This document shows positions 1 through 7,566 of a DNA stretch of 64,000 bases, one piece after another. How positions within the stretch are numbered: position 1 is the stretch's first letter; the number at the start of each line of letters is the position of its first letter. A program made the translations under genes and the position numbers. The DNA is from Bacillus thuringiensis (lineage in GTDB: Bacteria; Bacillota; Bacilli; Bacillales; Bacillaceae_G). Below the pieces are notes generated by a model. That model was given only the letters and a program-made list of their open reading frames with translations. It was not told the origin of the DNA and did no database searches. The stretch spans positions 1 through 64,000 of the forward strand of contig NZ_JACYOF010000014.1 of assembly GCF_014932895.1 (NCBI RefSeq). Reading direction: 5' to 3'.

Positions 1-17
1 GATATTCCCAAAAACAT

Positions 18-90
18 GGGGCCTTAGCTCAGCTGGGAGAGCGCCTGCCTTGCACGCAGGAGGTCAGCGGTTCGATCCCGCTAGGCTCCA
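18..90 (+). tRNA. tRNA-Ala (anticodon TGC)
   Basis: The 73-nt cloverleaf has a 7-bp acceptor stem (GGGGCCT with AGGCTCC) that includes the G3-U70 pair typical of alanine tRNA. The anticodon loop reads TGC. The sequence ends at the discriminator A, and the 3' CCA is not encoded because CTT follows. It is the first gene of an eleven-tRNA cluster. Confidence 0.96.
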
Positions 91-107
91 CTTTATTTTT
101 ATATGTC

Positions 108-200
108 GGAGGTATACCCAAGTTCGGCTGAAGGGATCGGTCTTGAAAACCGACAGGCGGTGAGAATCGCGCGGGGGTTCGAATCCCTCTACCTCCTCCA
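108..200 (+). tRNA. tRNA-Ser (anticodon TGA), copy 1
   Basis: This is a 93-nt class II tRNA with a long variable arm and anticodon TGA. The acceptor stem pairs GGAGGTA with TACCTCC, and the CCA is encoded. The variable-arm hairpin closes on a GAGA loop with a T161-A166 pair. A near-identical second copy begins 57 bp after its end. Confidence 0.96.
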
Positions 201-257
201 TTTTCTCAAAAAAGTGGTTGATGACATATAAAAATAAGATATTGTTTTTTCCTTCAT

Positions 258-350
258 GGAGGTATACCCAAGTTCGGCTGAAGGGATCGGTCTTGAAAAC
301 CGACAGGCGGCGAGAGTCGCGCGGGGGTTCGAATCCCTCTACCTCCTCCA
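258..350 (+). tRNA. tRNA-Ser (anticodon TGA), copy 2
   Basis: This is a second 93-nt serine tRNA with anticodon TGA. It differs from the copy at 108-200 at only two bases (C311 and G316). These form the loop-closing pair of the variable arm, so the difference is compensatory. CCA is encoded. Confidence 0.96.
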
Positions 351-373
351 TTTTTTTAATATCATAATATCGT

Positions 374-450
<77 letters not shown>

Positions 451-452
451 AT

Positions 453-528
453 GGTCCCGTGGTGTAGTGGTTAACATGCCTGCCTGTCACGCAGGAGATC
501 GCCGGTTCGACCCCGGTCGGGACCGCCA
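453..528 (+). tRNA. tRNA-Asp (anticodon GTC)
   Basis: The 76-nt cloverleaf has acceptor GGTCCCG/CGGGACC, anticodon GTC, discriminator G and an encoded CCA. Confidence 0.96.
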
Positions 529-536
529 TTTATGTT

Positions 537-612
<76 letters not shown>

Positions 613-621
613 TTTTTTTAT

Positions 622-694
<73 letters not shown>

Positions 695-700
695 TCATTT

Positions 701-771
701 AGGGGCATAGTTTAAAGGTAGAACTGAGGTCTCCAAAACCTCCAGTGTGGGTTCGATTCCTACTGCCCCTG
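701..771 (+). tRNA. tRNA-Trp (anticodon CCA)
   Basis: The 71-nt cloverleaf has acceptor AGGGGCA/TGCCCCT, anticodon CCA and discriminator G. The 3' CCA is not encoded. Confidence 0.96.
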
Positions 772-781
772 TAAAGTATAT

Positions 782-858
<77 letters not shown>

Positions 859-867
859 TATATTTAT

Positions 868-942
868 TCCGCAGTAGCTCAGTGGTAGAGCTATCGGCTG
901 TTAACCGATCGGTCGTAGGTTCGAGTCCTACCTGCGGAGCCA
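868..942 (+). tRNA. tRNA-Asn (anticodon GTT)
   Basis: The 75-nt cloverleaf has acceptor TCCGCAG/CTGCGGA, anticodon GTT, discriminator G and an encoded CCA. Confidence 0.96.
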
Positions 943-943
943 T

Positions 944-1015
944 GGCCCGTTGGTCAAGTGGTTAAGACACCGCCCTTTCACGGCGGTAACACGGGTTCGA
1001 ATCCCGTACGGGTCA
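944..1015 (+). tRNA. tRNA-Glu (anticodon TTC)
   Basis: The 72-nt cloverleaf has acceptor GGCCCGT/ACGGGTC and anticodon TTC, with no encoded CCA. It starts one base after the preceding tRNA-Asn and is followed directly by the cluster terminator. Confidence 0.95.
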
Positions 1016-1016
1016 T

Positions 1017-1050
1017 AAAAAAAGAGTCAGCATATTGCTGACTCTTTTTT
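1017..1050 (+). terminator. Intrinsic terminator of the tRNA cluster
   Basis: The stem AAAGAGTCAGCA pairs with TGCTGACTCTTT and is followed by a T run. It lies immediately after tRNA-Glu. Confidence 0.92.
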
Positions 1051-1147
1051 ATTGTGCATAATCCTCTTTTTTATTACCTTATTTTCCTCAAATAAATAAA
1101 GGGATTTAGGAAAAACTATGGTATGTATTAAAAGGAGGAGATAAAAA

Positions 1148-1567
1148 ATGACACGAGTTAGAGACTTTATGAGTACTCATATTGTACATTGTACACCGTT
1201 AGATAATGTATATGAGGCTGCTGTAAAAATGAAGGAAGAATCGGTTGGATTGATTCCTGTTGTTGAAAATGAACAAGTTGTTGGACTTGTTACTGATCGA
1301 GATTTAGTTGTTCGAGGGATTGCTGAAAAACACCCTGGGTCTAATAAAATTACAAATGTAATGACAACAAACATTGTTTCAGTTTCTCCAGATGATTCTA
1401 TTGAAAAAGCTACCGAATTAATGGCACAGTATCAAATTAGACGATTGCCAGTAGTTGAGGGCAGTCAACTTGTTGGGATGCTAGCACTAGGTGATTTAGC
1501 GATAAGAGAATCGGCAGATGATCAAGCTGGGTTTGCTTTAAGTGAAATCTCGGAGCATACGGAATAA
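1148..1567 (+). CDS. Stand-alone CBS-domain-pair protein
   Basis: This 139-residue cytoplasmic protein consists of two CBS motifs, roughly residues 8-64 and 74-130, each with the usual G-hydrophobic-V-(T/L)-(D/G)-R/D-L end (GLVTDRDLV and GMLALGDLA). A CBS pair folds as one Bateman module and usually binds adenine nucleotides such as AMP, ATP or NAD. No catalytic domain is attached, so it probably acts as a small sensor; the ligand and partner cannot be read from the sequence. The start ATG has a strong AAAGGAGGAG ribosome site. It stands alone between the tRNA cluster and a 320-bp gap. Homologues are common in Bacillus (YhcV-like). Confidence 0.9.
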   Translation: MTRVRDFMSTHIVHCTPLDNVYEAAVKMKEESVGLIPVVENEQVVGLVTDRDLVVRGIAEKHPGSNKITNVMTTNIVSVSPDDSIEKATELMAQYQIRRLPVVEGSQLVGMLALGDLAIRESADDQAGFALSEISEHTE

Positions 1568-1889
1568 AGTGAAACTTTAATTAGTTAGAGTTTTACTACC
1601 CGTAAATAGAGGGATAAATTATGTATAAAAATCAGATACATTATTCTAGCATATATGGATTAATCTAATATATTAGCGTGATGTATCTGAAACATTATAT
1701 AATGAGTACATAGTTAATATTTTCGACAGTTTATTAAAATTTGTCATTCCTAATTTTTAATAAGAAAAAAAAATGATATACTGATAGATATAAGTATTAT
1801 GATAGATTTTGAATATAACAATATTAAATGTTAGTGTTGTAATTATGAATGAATATTTCCTACGTAGTTAAAAGGGGAGGGGGAATTAT
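1568..1889. other. Intergenic region with a long imperfect palindrome
   Basis: No gene is seen in these 322 bases. Positions 1632-1690 form an imperfect hairpin whose outer arms are perfect (TCAGATACAT at 1632-1641 with ATGTATCTGA at 1681-1690), with further partial pairing inside. No T run follows, so it is not a standard terminator. The right part is very AT-rich and probably holds the promoter of the next gene (TATACT near 1776). Confidence 0.5.
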
Positions 1890-3041
1890 ATGAGGGCTGT
1901 ACAGGGCGATCCAAATTGGAATTTGGTTACAGATACATATATAGAACCAAATAATTTCGCTGAATTATTATCTTTACTTGTACCTTGCCAACCAAAAGGT
2001 GAAGGAAAAGAGCGAACTATATTAGCATGGAAAGAAAAAGAATTTTATAAAGAAGAAAATTTAGCAGCATTTATCGTTTATGGAATGAATAAAGTAAAAA
2101 ATTTACCGCAGTTTCATAAAGATGAAATTCCAACCTTAGTACGTATTCTTCGTTTATGTCAAGAGATTGGTTGGTATGAAGAGGCAAATACTTTTATGGT
2201 AACCCAAGGGCTAGATGAATTTGTCCAGACTTCATTGGAATATGAAACATGGGATCTTTTGACACAAGCGGTTGCTTTAAACTATTTAGTTATTAAATAT
2301 CGTGTTGGTGAATTAACTGATGGGGATGTAGAAATTTGGAATAGAGTAAAATTTAATGAAAAATGTATAACAGATTGTAAATATCTATTATCTCAAAAAG
2401 AAGTATTGGAATTTACATTCTTTTATATGTGTAAGAGAGCTAAAGCGCTATCAAAAGAGCAGTTGAATAGTGATATGATGAGCCTAGCGATGTATTGTAA
2501 TACTTTTGTGTATGATTTATATACACATGACTTATTACGTAAATATCGTAAGTGTACAGATTTCCTATCATATTATGGACCTAGTCGAGTAGTTTTAGCT
2601 TGTCAAAGAGCTGTACTTTCTCAAATTTCAGATCGATTAGACCCATTAAAGACAACTCATGTAGATGATTATTTATATGTGATGAAAGAAATGATGGAAC
2701 ATATGACAATAGGGATAATGGATCGATATGACCATTTTATCGGAAAGTTACTATCATACGTGCCATTTTTCGAAATGATTCAAGTTCCACAGCATGCATA
2801 TTATTGTGAAGAATTACTGTATATTTGTAAGGGCATTGAATATAAAGAGGAAATACTACGTAATTATATATTTATACAATTACATGATTGTTTACCATCA
2901 TTCTTTAAACTATTTCTTAAAAACAAGCGTTATGCGACGATTCATGATATTCTTTTCTATTGGTGTGACGATGAACAAAGAGTGAGCTTAGAGAAAAAAT
3001 ATAATCTTAGTTTTATTTATGAAAAATATGCTTGTGGATAA
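1890..3041 (+). CDS. Uncharacterised 383-residue cytoplasmic protein
   Basis: I do not recognise the family. The protein has no signal peptide and no convincing membrane segment. It is rich in aromatic and charged residues, and predicted helices dominate (runs such as EEILRNYIFIQL and KEQLNSDMMSL). This suggests an all-helical repeat or scaffold fold, possibly TPR-like, but no consensus repeat can be marked with confidence. The ATG follows AAAAGGGGAGGGGG at a good distance. It is a single-gene unit ending at a shared bidirectional terminator. Proteins of this look are often annotated only as group-specific hypothetical in the B. cereus group. Confidence 0.8.
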   Translation: MRAVQGDPNWNLVTDTYIEPNNFAELLSLLVPCQPKGEGKERTILAWKEKEFYKEENLAAFIVYGMNKVKNLPQFHKDEIPTLVRILRLCQEIGWYEEANTFMVTQGLDEFVQTSLEYETWDLLTQAVALNYLVIKYRVGELTDGDVEIWNRVKFNEKCITDCKYLLSQKEVLEFTFFYMCKRAKALSKEQLNSDMMSLAMYCNTFVYDLYTHDLLRKYRKCTDFLSYYGPSRVVLACQRAVLSQISDRLDPLKTTHVDDYLYVMKEMMEHMTIGIMDRYDHFIGKLLSYVPFFEMIQVPQHAYYCEELLYICKGIEYKEEILRNYIFIQLHDCLPSFFKLFLKNKRYATIHDILFYWCDDEQRVSLEKKYNLSFIYEKYACG

Positions 3042-3061
3042 AAAGTATTTTCTATATAAAC

Positions 3062-3097
3062 AAAAAAGGATCTCAAATTTATTTGAGATCCTTTTTT
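3062..3097. terminator. Bidirectional intrinsic terminator
   Basis: AAAAAAGGATCTCAAAT pairs with TTGAGATCCTTTTTT around a short loop, with A and T runs on both sides. It serves the 383-residue gene on the plus strand and the small membrane ORF arriving on the minus strand. Confidence 0.9.
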
Positions 3098-3098
3098 G

Positions 3099-3254
3099 TT
3101 AGTAAAACAAGGAGAAAGTAATGAAGACGAGAAATAACATTCCATAAAGAAGAAGTTGTGCATTATAACTTCCTTGTATACCAAAAAAAGTATTTAGTTT
3201 TTCATATAAATTCAATATATATTTCATCGGGTTATCTTTGAAAGATTGGTACAC
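3099..3254 (-). CDS. Small membrane protein, 51 residues, GTG start
   Basis: This short ORF begins GTG TAC CAA TCT on the minus strand, with AGAGGAG five bases upstream of the GTG. It encodes 51 residues: a polar N-terminus (MYQSFKDNPMKYILNLYEKL) and a hydrophobic C-terminal helix (LLLYGMLFLVFITFSLFY). It starts 14 bases after the stop of the membrane gene at 3269-3601, so the two are very likely co-transcribed and both end at the terminator at 3062-3097. The topology suggests a single-pass protein. Function unknown. Evidence for coding is the ribosome site, operon spacing and amphipathic composition. Confidence 0.65.
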   Translation of the reverse strand: MYQSFKDNPMKYILNLYEKLNTFFGIQGSYNAQLLLYGMLFLVFITFSLFY

Positions 3255-3268
3255 AGTGTCTCCTCTTT

Positions 3269-3601
3269 CTAAGCTTCTTGTTCATGTTTTTTGTTATTAG
3301 GAACATTAATGTATCTAGCTATGAATAATAAAACAGCCATAAAGAATACAGGAACTATAGTAGATAAATACAAGCCATTACTAATAACATTTGTTATAAG
3401 GGCACTTAATAGAAAAATAACATTATAAATATGGGCAATTTTTTGTTTTAGTTGCACTTGGAATGACTCCATCATAATTTCTAAAGCAACAAAAGCAATG
3501 ATAATAGATAAAAATACAGTGTTTGTATTGAAAATTATTAAACAACAGATTAAACCTAAAAAGGCTAAGGATTCAATTAAGAGAGGTATATTGCGTGGCA
3601 T
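3269..3601 (-). CDS. Small polytopic membrane protein of unknown function
   Basis: The 110-residue protein contains three to four hydrophobic stretches (approximately residues 6-27, 29-46, 60-75 and 78-98). It has a charged C-terminal tail (NNKKHEQEA), so it should be an integral membrane protein. It starts 5 bases downstream of the M23 peptidase stop and is followed by the 51-residue membrane ORF, so these three genes form one minus-strand unit. I do not recognise the family. The operon link to a cell-wall peptidase hints at an envelope role, but that is inference only. Confidence 0.8.
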   Translation of the reverse strand: MPRNIPLLIESLAFLGLICCLIIFNTNTVFLSIIIAFVALEIMMESFQVQLKQKIAHIYNVIFLLSALITNVISNGLYLSTIVPVFFMAVLLFIARYINVPNNKKHEQEA

Positions 3602-3606
3602 ACAAT

Positions 3607-4767
3607 TTACCTAACTAAATATAGCAGTGGATTTACTGCATTTGTTTTTTCAAAATTCCATTCTCCATTATGTAATTCAAAATGGAGGTGTTGCCCGTAT
3701 GAATGACCTGTGTTACCCATATGACCTAGTAATTGTCCAGTTTGTACTTGATCACCAGCTTGTACAGTGCGATCTTTCATATGAGCATAAACTGTTGTAT
3801 ATAATTTCCCGTTTATTTGATGGGCGATGAACACGACATTGCCATAACTAGCTGAATAATAAGATTTAACAACTTTACCTGCAGCTGCGGCTTGGACGGA
3901 GACGTTACCTTGTGCTGCAATATCTATTCCATAATGCATTTGTTCCCAGCGTATATCAAAGGTTGAGCTGATTTTTCCTTGAGTAGGGAATTTGAAAACT
4001 GCTGGAATAGCTGAAGATTGGGCTGTTTGAGCTTGTGATTGCTGTTGATTTTGTACCACATAGTGTTTGGCTACATATCCGTATCCTGTGCCAAAACGAA
4101 TTTTATACCAAGTTCCTACTGTTTCTACTACTTGTACCTGTGTACCGTTTTGTAAGGAACCAAGTAGAGCGCTACTTGTGCTAGCATCGCTACGTACATT
4201 CAATTTTGGCGTTGCAACCGTGTATTTCGTATTATTTTGAACTGTGATTCCTTTTACTAAAGGCTGAGAGCCATTAGATATGAACGCTTTTTGTACATAA
4301 CCTGTTTGGCCATTATGTAAAATTTTATACCATTCGCCTTGCTCACCTTGAACGGTAACGAACTTACCATTTGGTAATACATCTAAAATGGAAGATTCTA
4401 AATTAGGTTCAGAGCGAACGTTTAATGCATTAGCATTGACGATGTATTGATTATTAGATTGAAGTTTGTTTTTTAATAGAATAGCATCTTTTTGTACATA
4501 ACCTACTTTATTATTAACAGATACTTTATACCAATCATTTGTTGTTTCAAGTATGTTCACTTTCGTATTAAAGCGAATTGTATCAAGTGATGTGCTATTT
4601 GTGTTATCTTTTTTATGTAAGGCTACTTGATCGACTTTGACATATCCAGTTTTAACATTAGATAATTGTTCAGCGTTTGCTTTTTGTACATTTGTTTCTC
4701 CCATAGAAGGAAGTAATGAGGCAATTGCGACAGTAGTTGCTGTTAGAGCAGTAGCTTTCATATTCAT
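3607..4767 (-). CDS. Secreted SH3-domain M23 family peptidoglycan endopeptidase
   Basis: The 386-residue precursor begins with a signal peptide (MNMKATALTATTVAIASLLP, cleavage near residue 32). Three bacterial SH3 modules follow (about 38-100, 108-167 and 182-240), each with the N-V-R-S or comparable core and a GWY/TWYKI-type end, which normally bind the cell wall. The C-terminal M23 (LytM-like) domain runs from about 255 to 386 and shows the zinc ligands: H278 and D282 in HYGID, and H360/H362 in HLHFELH. M23 enzymes of this type cut peptide cross-links in peptidoglycan. It is first in a three-gene minus-strand unit with two small membrane proteins. Confidence 0.93.
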   Translation of the reverse strand: MNMKATALTATTVAIASLLPSMGETNVQKANAEQLSNVKTGYVKVDQVALHKKDNTNSTSLDTIRFNTKVNILETTNDWYKVSVNNKVGYVQKDAILLKNKLQSNNQYIVNANALNVRSEPNLESSILDVLPNGKFVTVQGEQGEWYKILHNGQTGYVQKAFISNGSQPLVKGITVQNNTKYTVATPKLNVRSDASTSSALLGSLQNGTQVQVVETVGTWYKIRFGTGYGYVAKHYVVQNQQQSQAQTAQSSAIPAVFKFPTQGKISSTFDIRWEQMHYGIDIAAQGNVSVQAAAAGKVVKSYYSASYGNVVFIAHQINGKLYTTVYAHMKDRTVQAGDQVQTGQLLGHMGNTGHSYGQHLHFELHNGEWNFEKTNAVNPLLYLVR

Positions 4768-4996
4768 ATAATAGAGACCTCCTCTAGTTGTATAGTTAGT
4801 TGTAATTTTATTATAGTATAAAGATATAATATAGTGGGTGTATTCACATAAATGTAATATGAAATCAATATAAAAATAAATTTTTTCAGGATAATGATTC
4901 CTTTTTATACAATTAATTGGGGTTTTATTTTCTGAAATAGAATATAAGTATTGTATAACTTTATTATTTTGTTGACAATTGAGAAAATTAAAACAG

Positions 4997-5025
4997 TTGA
5001 TGATGTCTTATTAGGGTGTTATACT
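4997..5025 (+). promoter_or_regulatory. SigA-type promoter of the thi operon
   Basis: TTGATG at 4997-5002 and TATACT at 5020-5025 are separated by 17 bp, placing transcription start about 10 bases before the first TPP aptamer. A further TTGACA at 4972 lacks a well-placed -10. Confidence 0.75.
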
Positions 5026-5045
5026 GACAGTGATAATTTTATAGT

Positions 5046-5139
5046 TTGCTAGGAGAGCTGGTGTTGCCAGCTGAGAGTGGGCCGTAAGCCTTTGATCCTT
5101 TTTATTACCTGATCTAGATTATGCTAGCGTAGGGAAGCA
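5046..5139 (+). promoter_or_regulatory. TPP riboswitch aptamer 1 (THI element)
   Basis: The conserved TPP-aptamer blocks are present: GCTGAGAG at 5070-5077 and ACCTGATCTAGAT from 5107, followed by GCTAGCGTAGGGAAGCA. The closing P1 helix is TGCT (5048) with AGCA (5136-5139). P3 carries an extended GGTGTTGCC element. A terminator hairpin follows at 5162, so this is a transcriptional OFF switch for thiamin pyrophosphate. Confidence 0.93.
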
Positions 5140-5161
5140 CTTTCGGACACTAATAATGAGT

Positions 5162-5196
5162 CCCCGTTTCTTTACGCATAGAAACGGGGCTTTTTT
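5162..5196 (+). terminator. Riboswitch-controlled terminator 1
   Basis: CCCCGTTTC (5162-5170) pairs with GAAACGGGG (5181-5189), followed by C and six T. It lies between the two TPP aptamers. Confidence 0.92.
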
Positions 5197-5218
5197 ATTT
5201 AAAAATTACACATTGAAA

Positions 5219-5304
5219 CCACTAGGGGTGCTTTTCGTGCTGAGAGAGGAATATACCTTAACCCTTACAGACCTGATCTAGGTAATACTAGCGAAGGGAA
5301 GTGG
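5219..5304 (+). promoter_or_regulatory. TPP riboswitch aptamer 2 (THI element)
   Basis: This is a complete second aptamer: CCACTAGGGGTGC, GCTGAGAG, ACCTGATCTAGGTAATACTA and GCGAAGGGAAGTGG. P1 is CCACT (5219-5223) with AGTGG (5300-5304). The 3' part GAAGTGG (5298-5304) can instead pair with CCACTTC (5339-5345) of the next terminator. This gives a clear aptamer versus antiterminator choice. Confidence 0.93.
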
Positions 5305-5338
5305 AACAACAAATAAATTAACATTTTATTTGCTGTAG

Positions 5339-5367
5339 CCACTTCTTATATAGAGAAGTGGTTTTTT
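5339..5367 (+). terminator. Riboswitch-controlled terminator 2
   Basis: CCACTTCT (5339-5346) pairs with AGAAGTGG (5354-5361), followed by six T. The 5' arm is shared with the antiterminator formed with GAAGTGG of aptamer 2. Confidence 0.92.
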
Positions 5368-5400
5368 ATTTAGATACATATATTGAAAGGGGAAAGAGAA

Positions 5401-6096
5401 ATGAAATTTTGCGATAGATTATTAGAAACTGTACAACCAGTTTGGGAGATGAGTCATAATCATCCGTTTGTAGTAGGTATGGGGGATGGTACGTTAGAAA
5501 AAGATAAATTTCAGTATTATATTATCCAAGATTACTTATATTTGTTAGATTACGCAAAGTTATATGCGATTGGTGTTGTAAAAGCAACGAATCCTCAAGT
5601 GATGGCAAAGTTTGCTGAGCAAATTGACGGAATACTAAATGGAGAAATGACGATCCATAAACAGTATGCAAAAAGACTAGGTATTTCTGCACGAGAGATG
5701 GAATCTGCAAAACCATCAGCTAAAAATTTAGCTTATACAAACTATATGATGTCTGTATCTCAAAACGGCACACTTGCAGAATTAATAGCGGCACTTCTTC
5801 CGTGTATGTGGAGCTATTGGGAGATTGGAAAGCGTTTAAATGATATTCCTGGAGCAAGTGATCATGAGTTCTTTGGTGAGTGGATTCAAGGATATAGTTC
5901 TGAAGAATACGGTAACCTTTGTATTTGGTTAATAGATTTATTAAATGAGATGGCAGTAGGAAAGTCAGAGAAAGAGCTAGACCGATTAGAGGAGATTTTC
6001 TTATATTCCAGTCGATTTGAATATTTATTCTGGGATATGTCCTATCGTAAGGAGATGTGGGGATTTGAGGAGCAAGAACATACTACAGTTTCATAA
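5401..6096 (+). CDS. tenA: Aminopyrimidine aminohydrolase (thiaminase II) TenA
   Basis: The 231-residue protein belongs to the TenA/THI-4 family. It hydrolyses 4-amino-5-aminomethyl-2-methylpyrimidine to HMP, so degraded thiamin can be salvaged. The catalytic cysteine is C135 in LPCMWSYWEIG, and the conserved acidic and tyrosine residues of the pocket are present (DYLYLLDYAKLY, and a late YLFWDMSY). I chose ATG 5401 because AAAGGGGAAAG lies just upstream; an in-frame TTG at 5383 would sit over that site. It is the first gene behind the tandem TPP riboswitches and leads into an HMP-precursor importer. Confidence 0.95.
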   Translation: MKFCDRLLETVQPVWEMSHNHPFVVGMGDGTLEKDKFQYYIIQDYLYLLDYAKLYAIGVVKATNPQVMAKFAEQIDGILNGEMTIHKQYAKRLGISAREMESAKPSAKNLAYTNYMMSVSQNGTLAELIAALLPCMWSYWEIGKRLNDIPGASDHEFFGEWIQGYSSEEYGNLCIWLIDLLNEMAVGKSEKELDRLEEIFLYSSRFEYLFWDMSYRKEMWGFEEQEHTTVS

Positions 6097-6814
6097 TGTT
6101 TCTTTTCATTATGATGAGAAGCCAATCATCAATGAATTAAATGCTTCTATACAAGAAAAAGAGTTTGTGAGCATTATCGGACCGAGTGGCTGCGGAAAAA
6201 GTACTTTATTTCGCCTTATTACAGGCTTAGAAGAAGCAAGCACTGGACAGATAGAGCTGACAGAAACAAAGAACCATCCTGTAGGGTATATGCCCCAAAA
6301 AGATATGCTCTTGCCGTGGAGGACGATTATTGAGAATGCTGCTTTACCGCTAGAGTGCCAAGGTGTGCAGAAGAAAGAAGCAAAAGTAAAGGCAAAGGAA
6401 CTGCTACATAAATTTGGCCTACAAGGATACGAGAAGAAATATCCGAAAGATTTATCTGGAGGTATGAGGCAGCGCGTATCTTTTATCCGAACTTTATTAA
6501 CAGGCGGGGAGATATTGTTATTAGATGAACCGTTTAGCGCGTTAGATGCTTTAACAAAGGCTTCTTTGCAAGAATGGTTATTTGAACAATGGAAAGAGTG
6601 GGAAAAAACAATTTTATTTATCACCCATGATGTTGAAGAAGCGCTGTTTCTTTCGAATCGAATTTTAGTAGTGGAGCAGCAGCCGATAACGAATTTGACT
6701 GAGCGGATTGTGCCGCTTGACCATAACAGAACACGGAAGGATTTATATAAACCGGAAGTGTTGGTGCTGAAAGATGAGCTTCTTAGTATGTTACAAAGGC
6801 AGGTACTCGTATGA
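6065..6814 (+). CDS. thiZ: ABC transporter ATPase for a thiamin pyrimidine precursor (ThiZ)
   Basis: The ATPase has Walker A GPSGCGKST, Q-loop MPQKDMLLPW, signature LSGGMRQR and Walker B LLLDEPFSALD, then an H-loop in FITHD. It resembles nitrate/taurine/HMP-type importers. The gene overlaps the end of tenA. The best start is TTG 6065, preceded by AAGGAG, giving 249 residues; the in-frame TTG at 6017 lies deeper inside tenA without a good site. It should energise the permease at 6811 and the THI5-like binding protein at 7563. These form the ThiXYZ importer for formylaminopyrimidine/HMP precursors linked to TenA salvage. Confidence 0.9.
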   Translation: MRSKNILQFHNVSFHYDEKPIINELNASIQEKEFVSIIGPSGCGKSTLFRLITGLEEASTGQIELTETKNHPVGYMPQKDMLLPWRTIIENAALPLECQGVQKKEAKVKAKELLHKFGLQGYEKKYPKDLSGGMRQRVSFIRTLLTGGEILLLDEPFSALDALTKASLQEWLFEQWKEWEKTILFITHDVEEALFLSNRILVVEQQPITNLTERIVPLDHNRTRKDLYKPEVLVLKDELLSMLQRQVLV

Positions 6815-7566
6815 TGAACCGTTTGAAAGAATTAGTTCCTGCCATTACACTTTCTAGTATTTTACTTGCTGTGTGGGAAATAGGCGCAAGAATTGTAGAT
6901 GAGATGTATATTTTACCTTCACCTTCTGCAATTGTAATAAAGATATGGAAATTAAAAGATATATTATTTACGGTTCATTTGCCAGCAACATTATACGTCG
7001 TTTTAATAGGTATTGTTATTTCTATCGCATTAGGCGTAGGGCTAGCAATGCTAATGAATGCGAGTACATGGATGGAAAGAGCATTTTATCCTTTACTAGT
7101 TGCTTCACAAACCATTCCGATTACTGCGCTTGCTCCGTTATTTGTTTTATGGTTTGGATACACCATCTGGAGTAAGGTTGTTGTTACAGTTTTAATTACA
7201 TTTTTCCCGATTGCAGTCAATACGTATGATGGACTACGCAGTACGAAAAAAGAATGGGAGGAGCTCTTAATTACATATGGAGCAACGAAAAAAGATGTTT
7301 TTCTTAAGTTAAAGTTGCCGTCTGCTCTTCCTTATTTTTTCTCGGCTTTAAAAATTGCAGTTCCGCTTAGTGTGATTGGTGCAGCAATTGGAGAATGGCT
7401 CGGTGCACAAGCTGGGCTTGGATATTTCAGTAAGAGAATGATGACGCAGTTAGATGGAGCTGGTGTATTTGCACCCATTGTATTGTTATCATTATTAGCT
7501 ATTTTCTTCGTCATACTTATTTCTATATTAGAAAAGAAATTCATTAGTTGGAGGAAGCATTCATGA
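6811..7566 (+). CDS. thiX: ABC permease for a thiamin pyrimidine precursor (ThiX)
   Basis: The 251-residue integral membrane protein has about six hydrophobic segments and the BPD-transporter signature region around EWEELLITYGATKKDVF, the EAA loop that contacts the ATPase. ATG 6811 overlaps the stop of the ATPase gene (ATGA), and its own stop overlaps the start of the binding-protein gene in the same way, so the three are translationally coupled. By context it forms the channel of the ThiXYZ pyrimidine importer. Confidence 0.92.
   Translation: MMNRLKELVPAITLSSILLAVWEIGARIVDEMYILPSPSAIVIKIWKLKDILFTVHLPATLYVVLIGIVISIALGVGLAMLMNASTWMERAFYPLLVASQTIPITALAPLFVLWFGYTIWSKVVVTVLITFFPIAVNTYDGLRSTKKEWEELLITYGATKKDVFLKLKLPSALPYFFSALKIAVPLSVIGAAIGEWLGAQAGLGYFSKRMMTQLDGAGVFAPIVLLSLLAIFFVILISILEKKFISWRKHS

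Noticed and set aside
4972-5000. TTGACA at 4972 as the thi promoter
   Set aside because: No -10 box at 16-18 bp; the TTGATG/TATACT pair 25 bases downstream fits much better.
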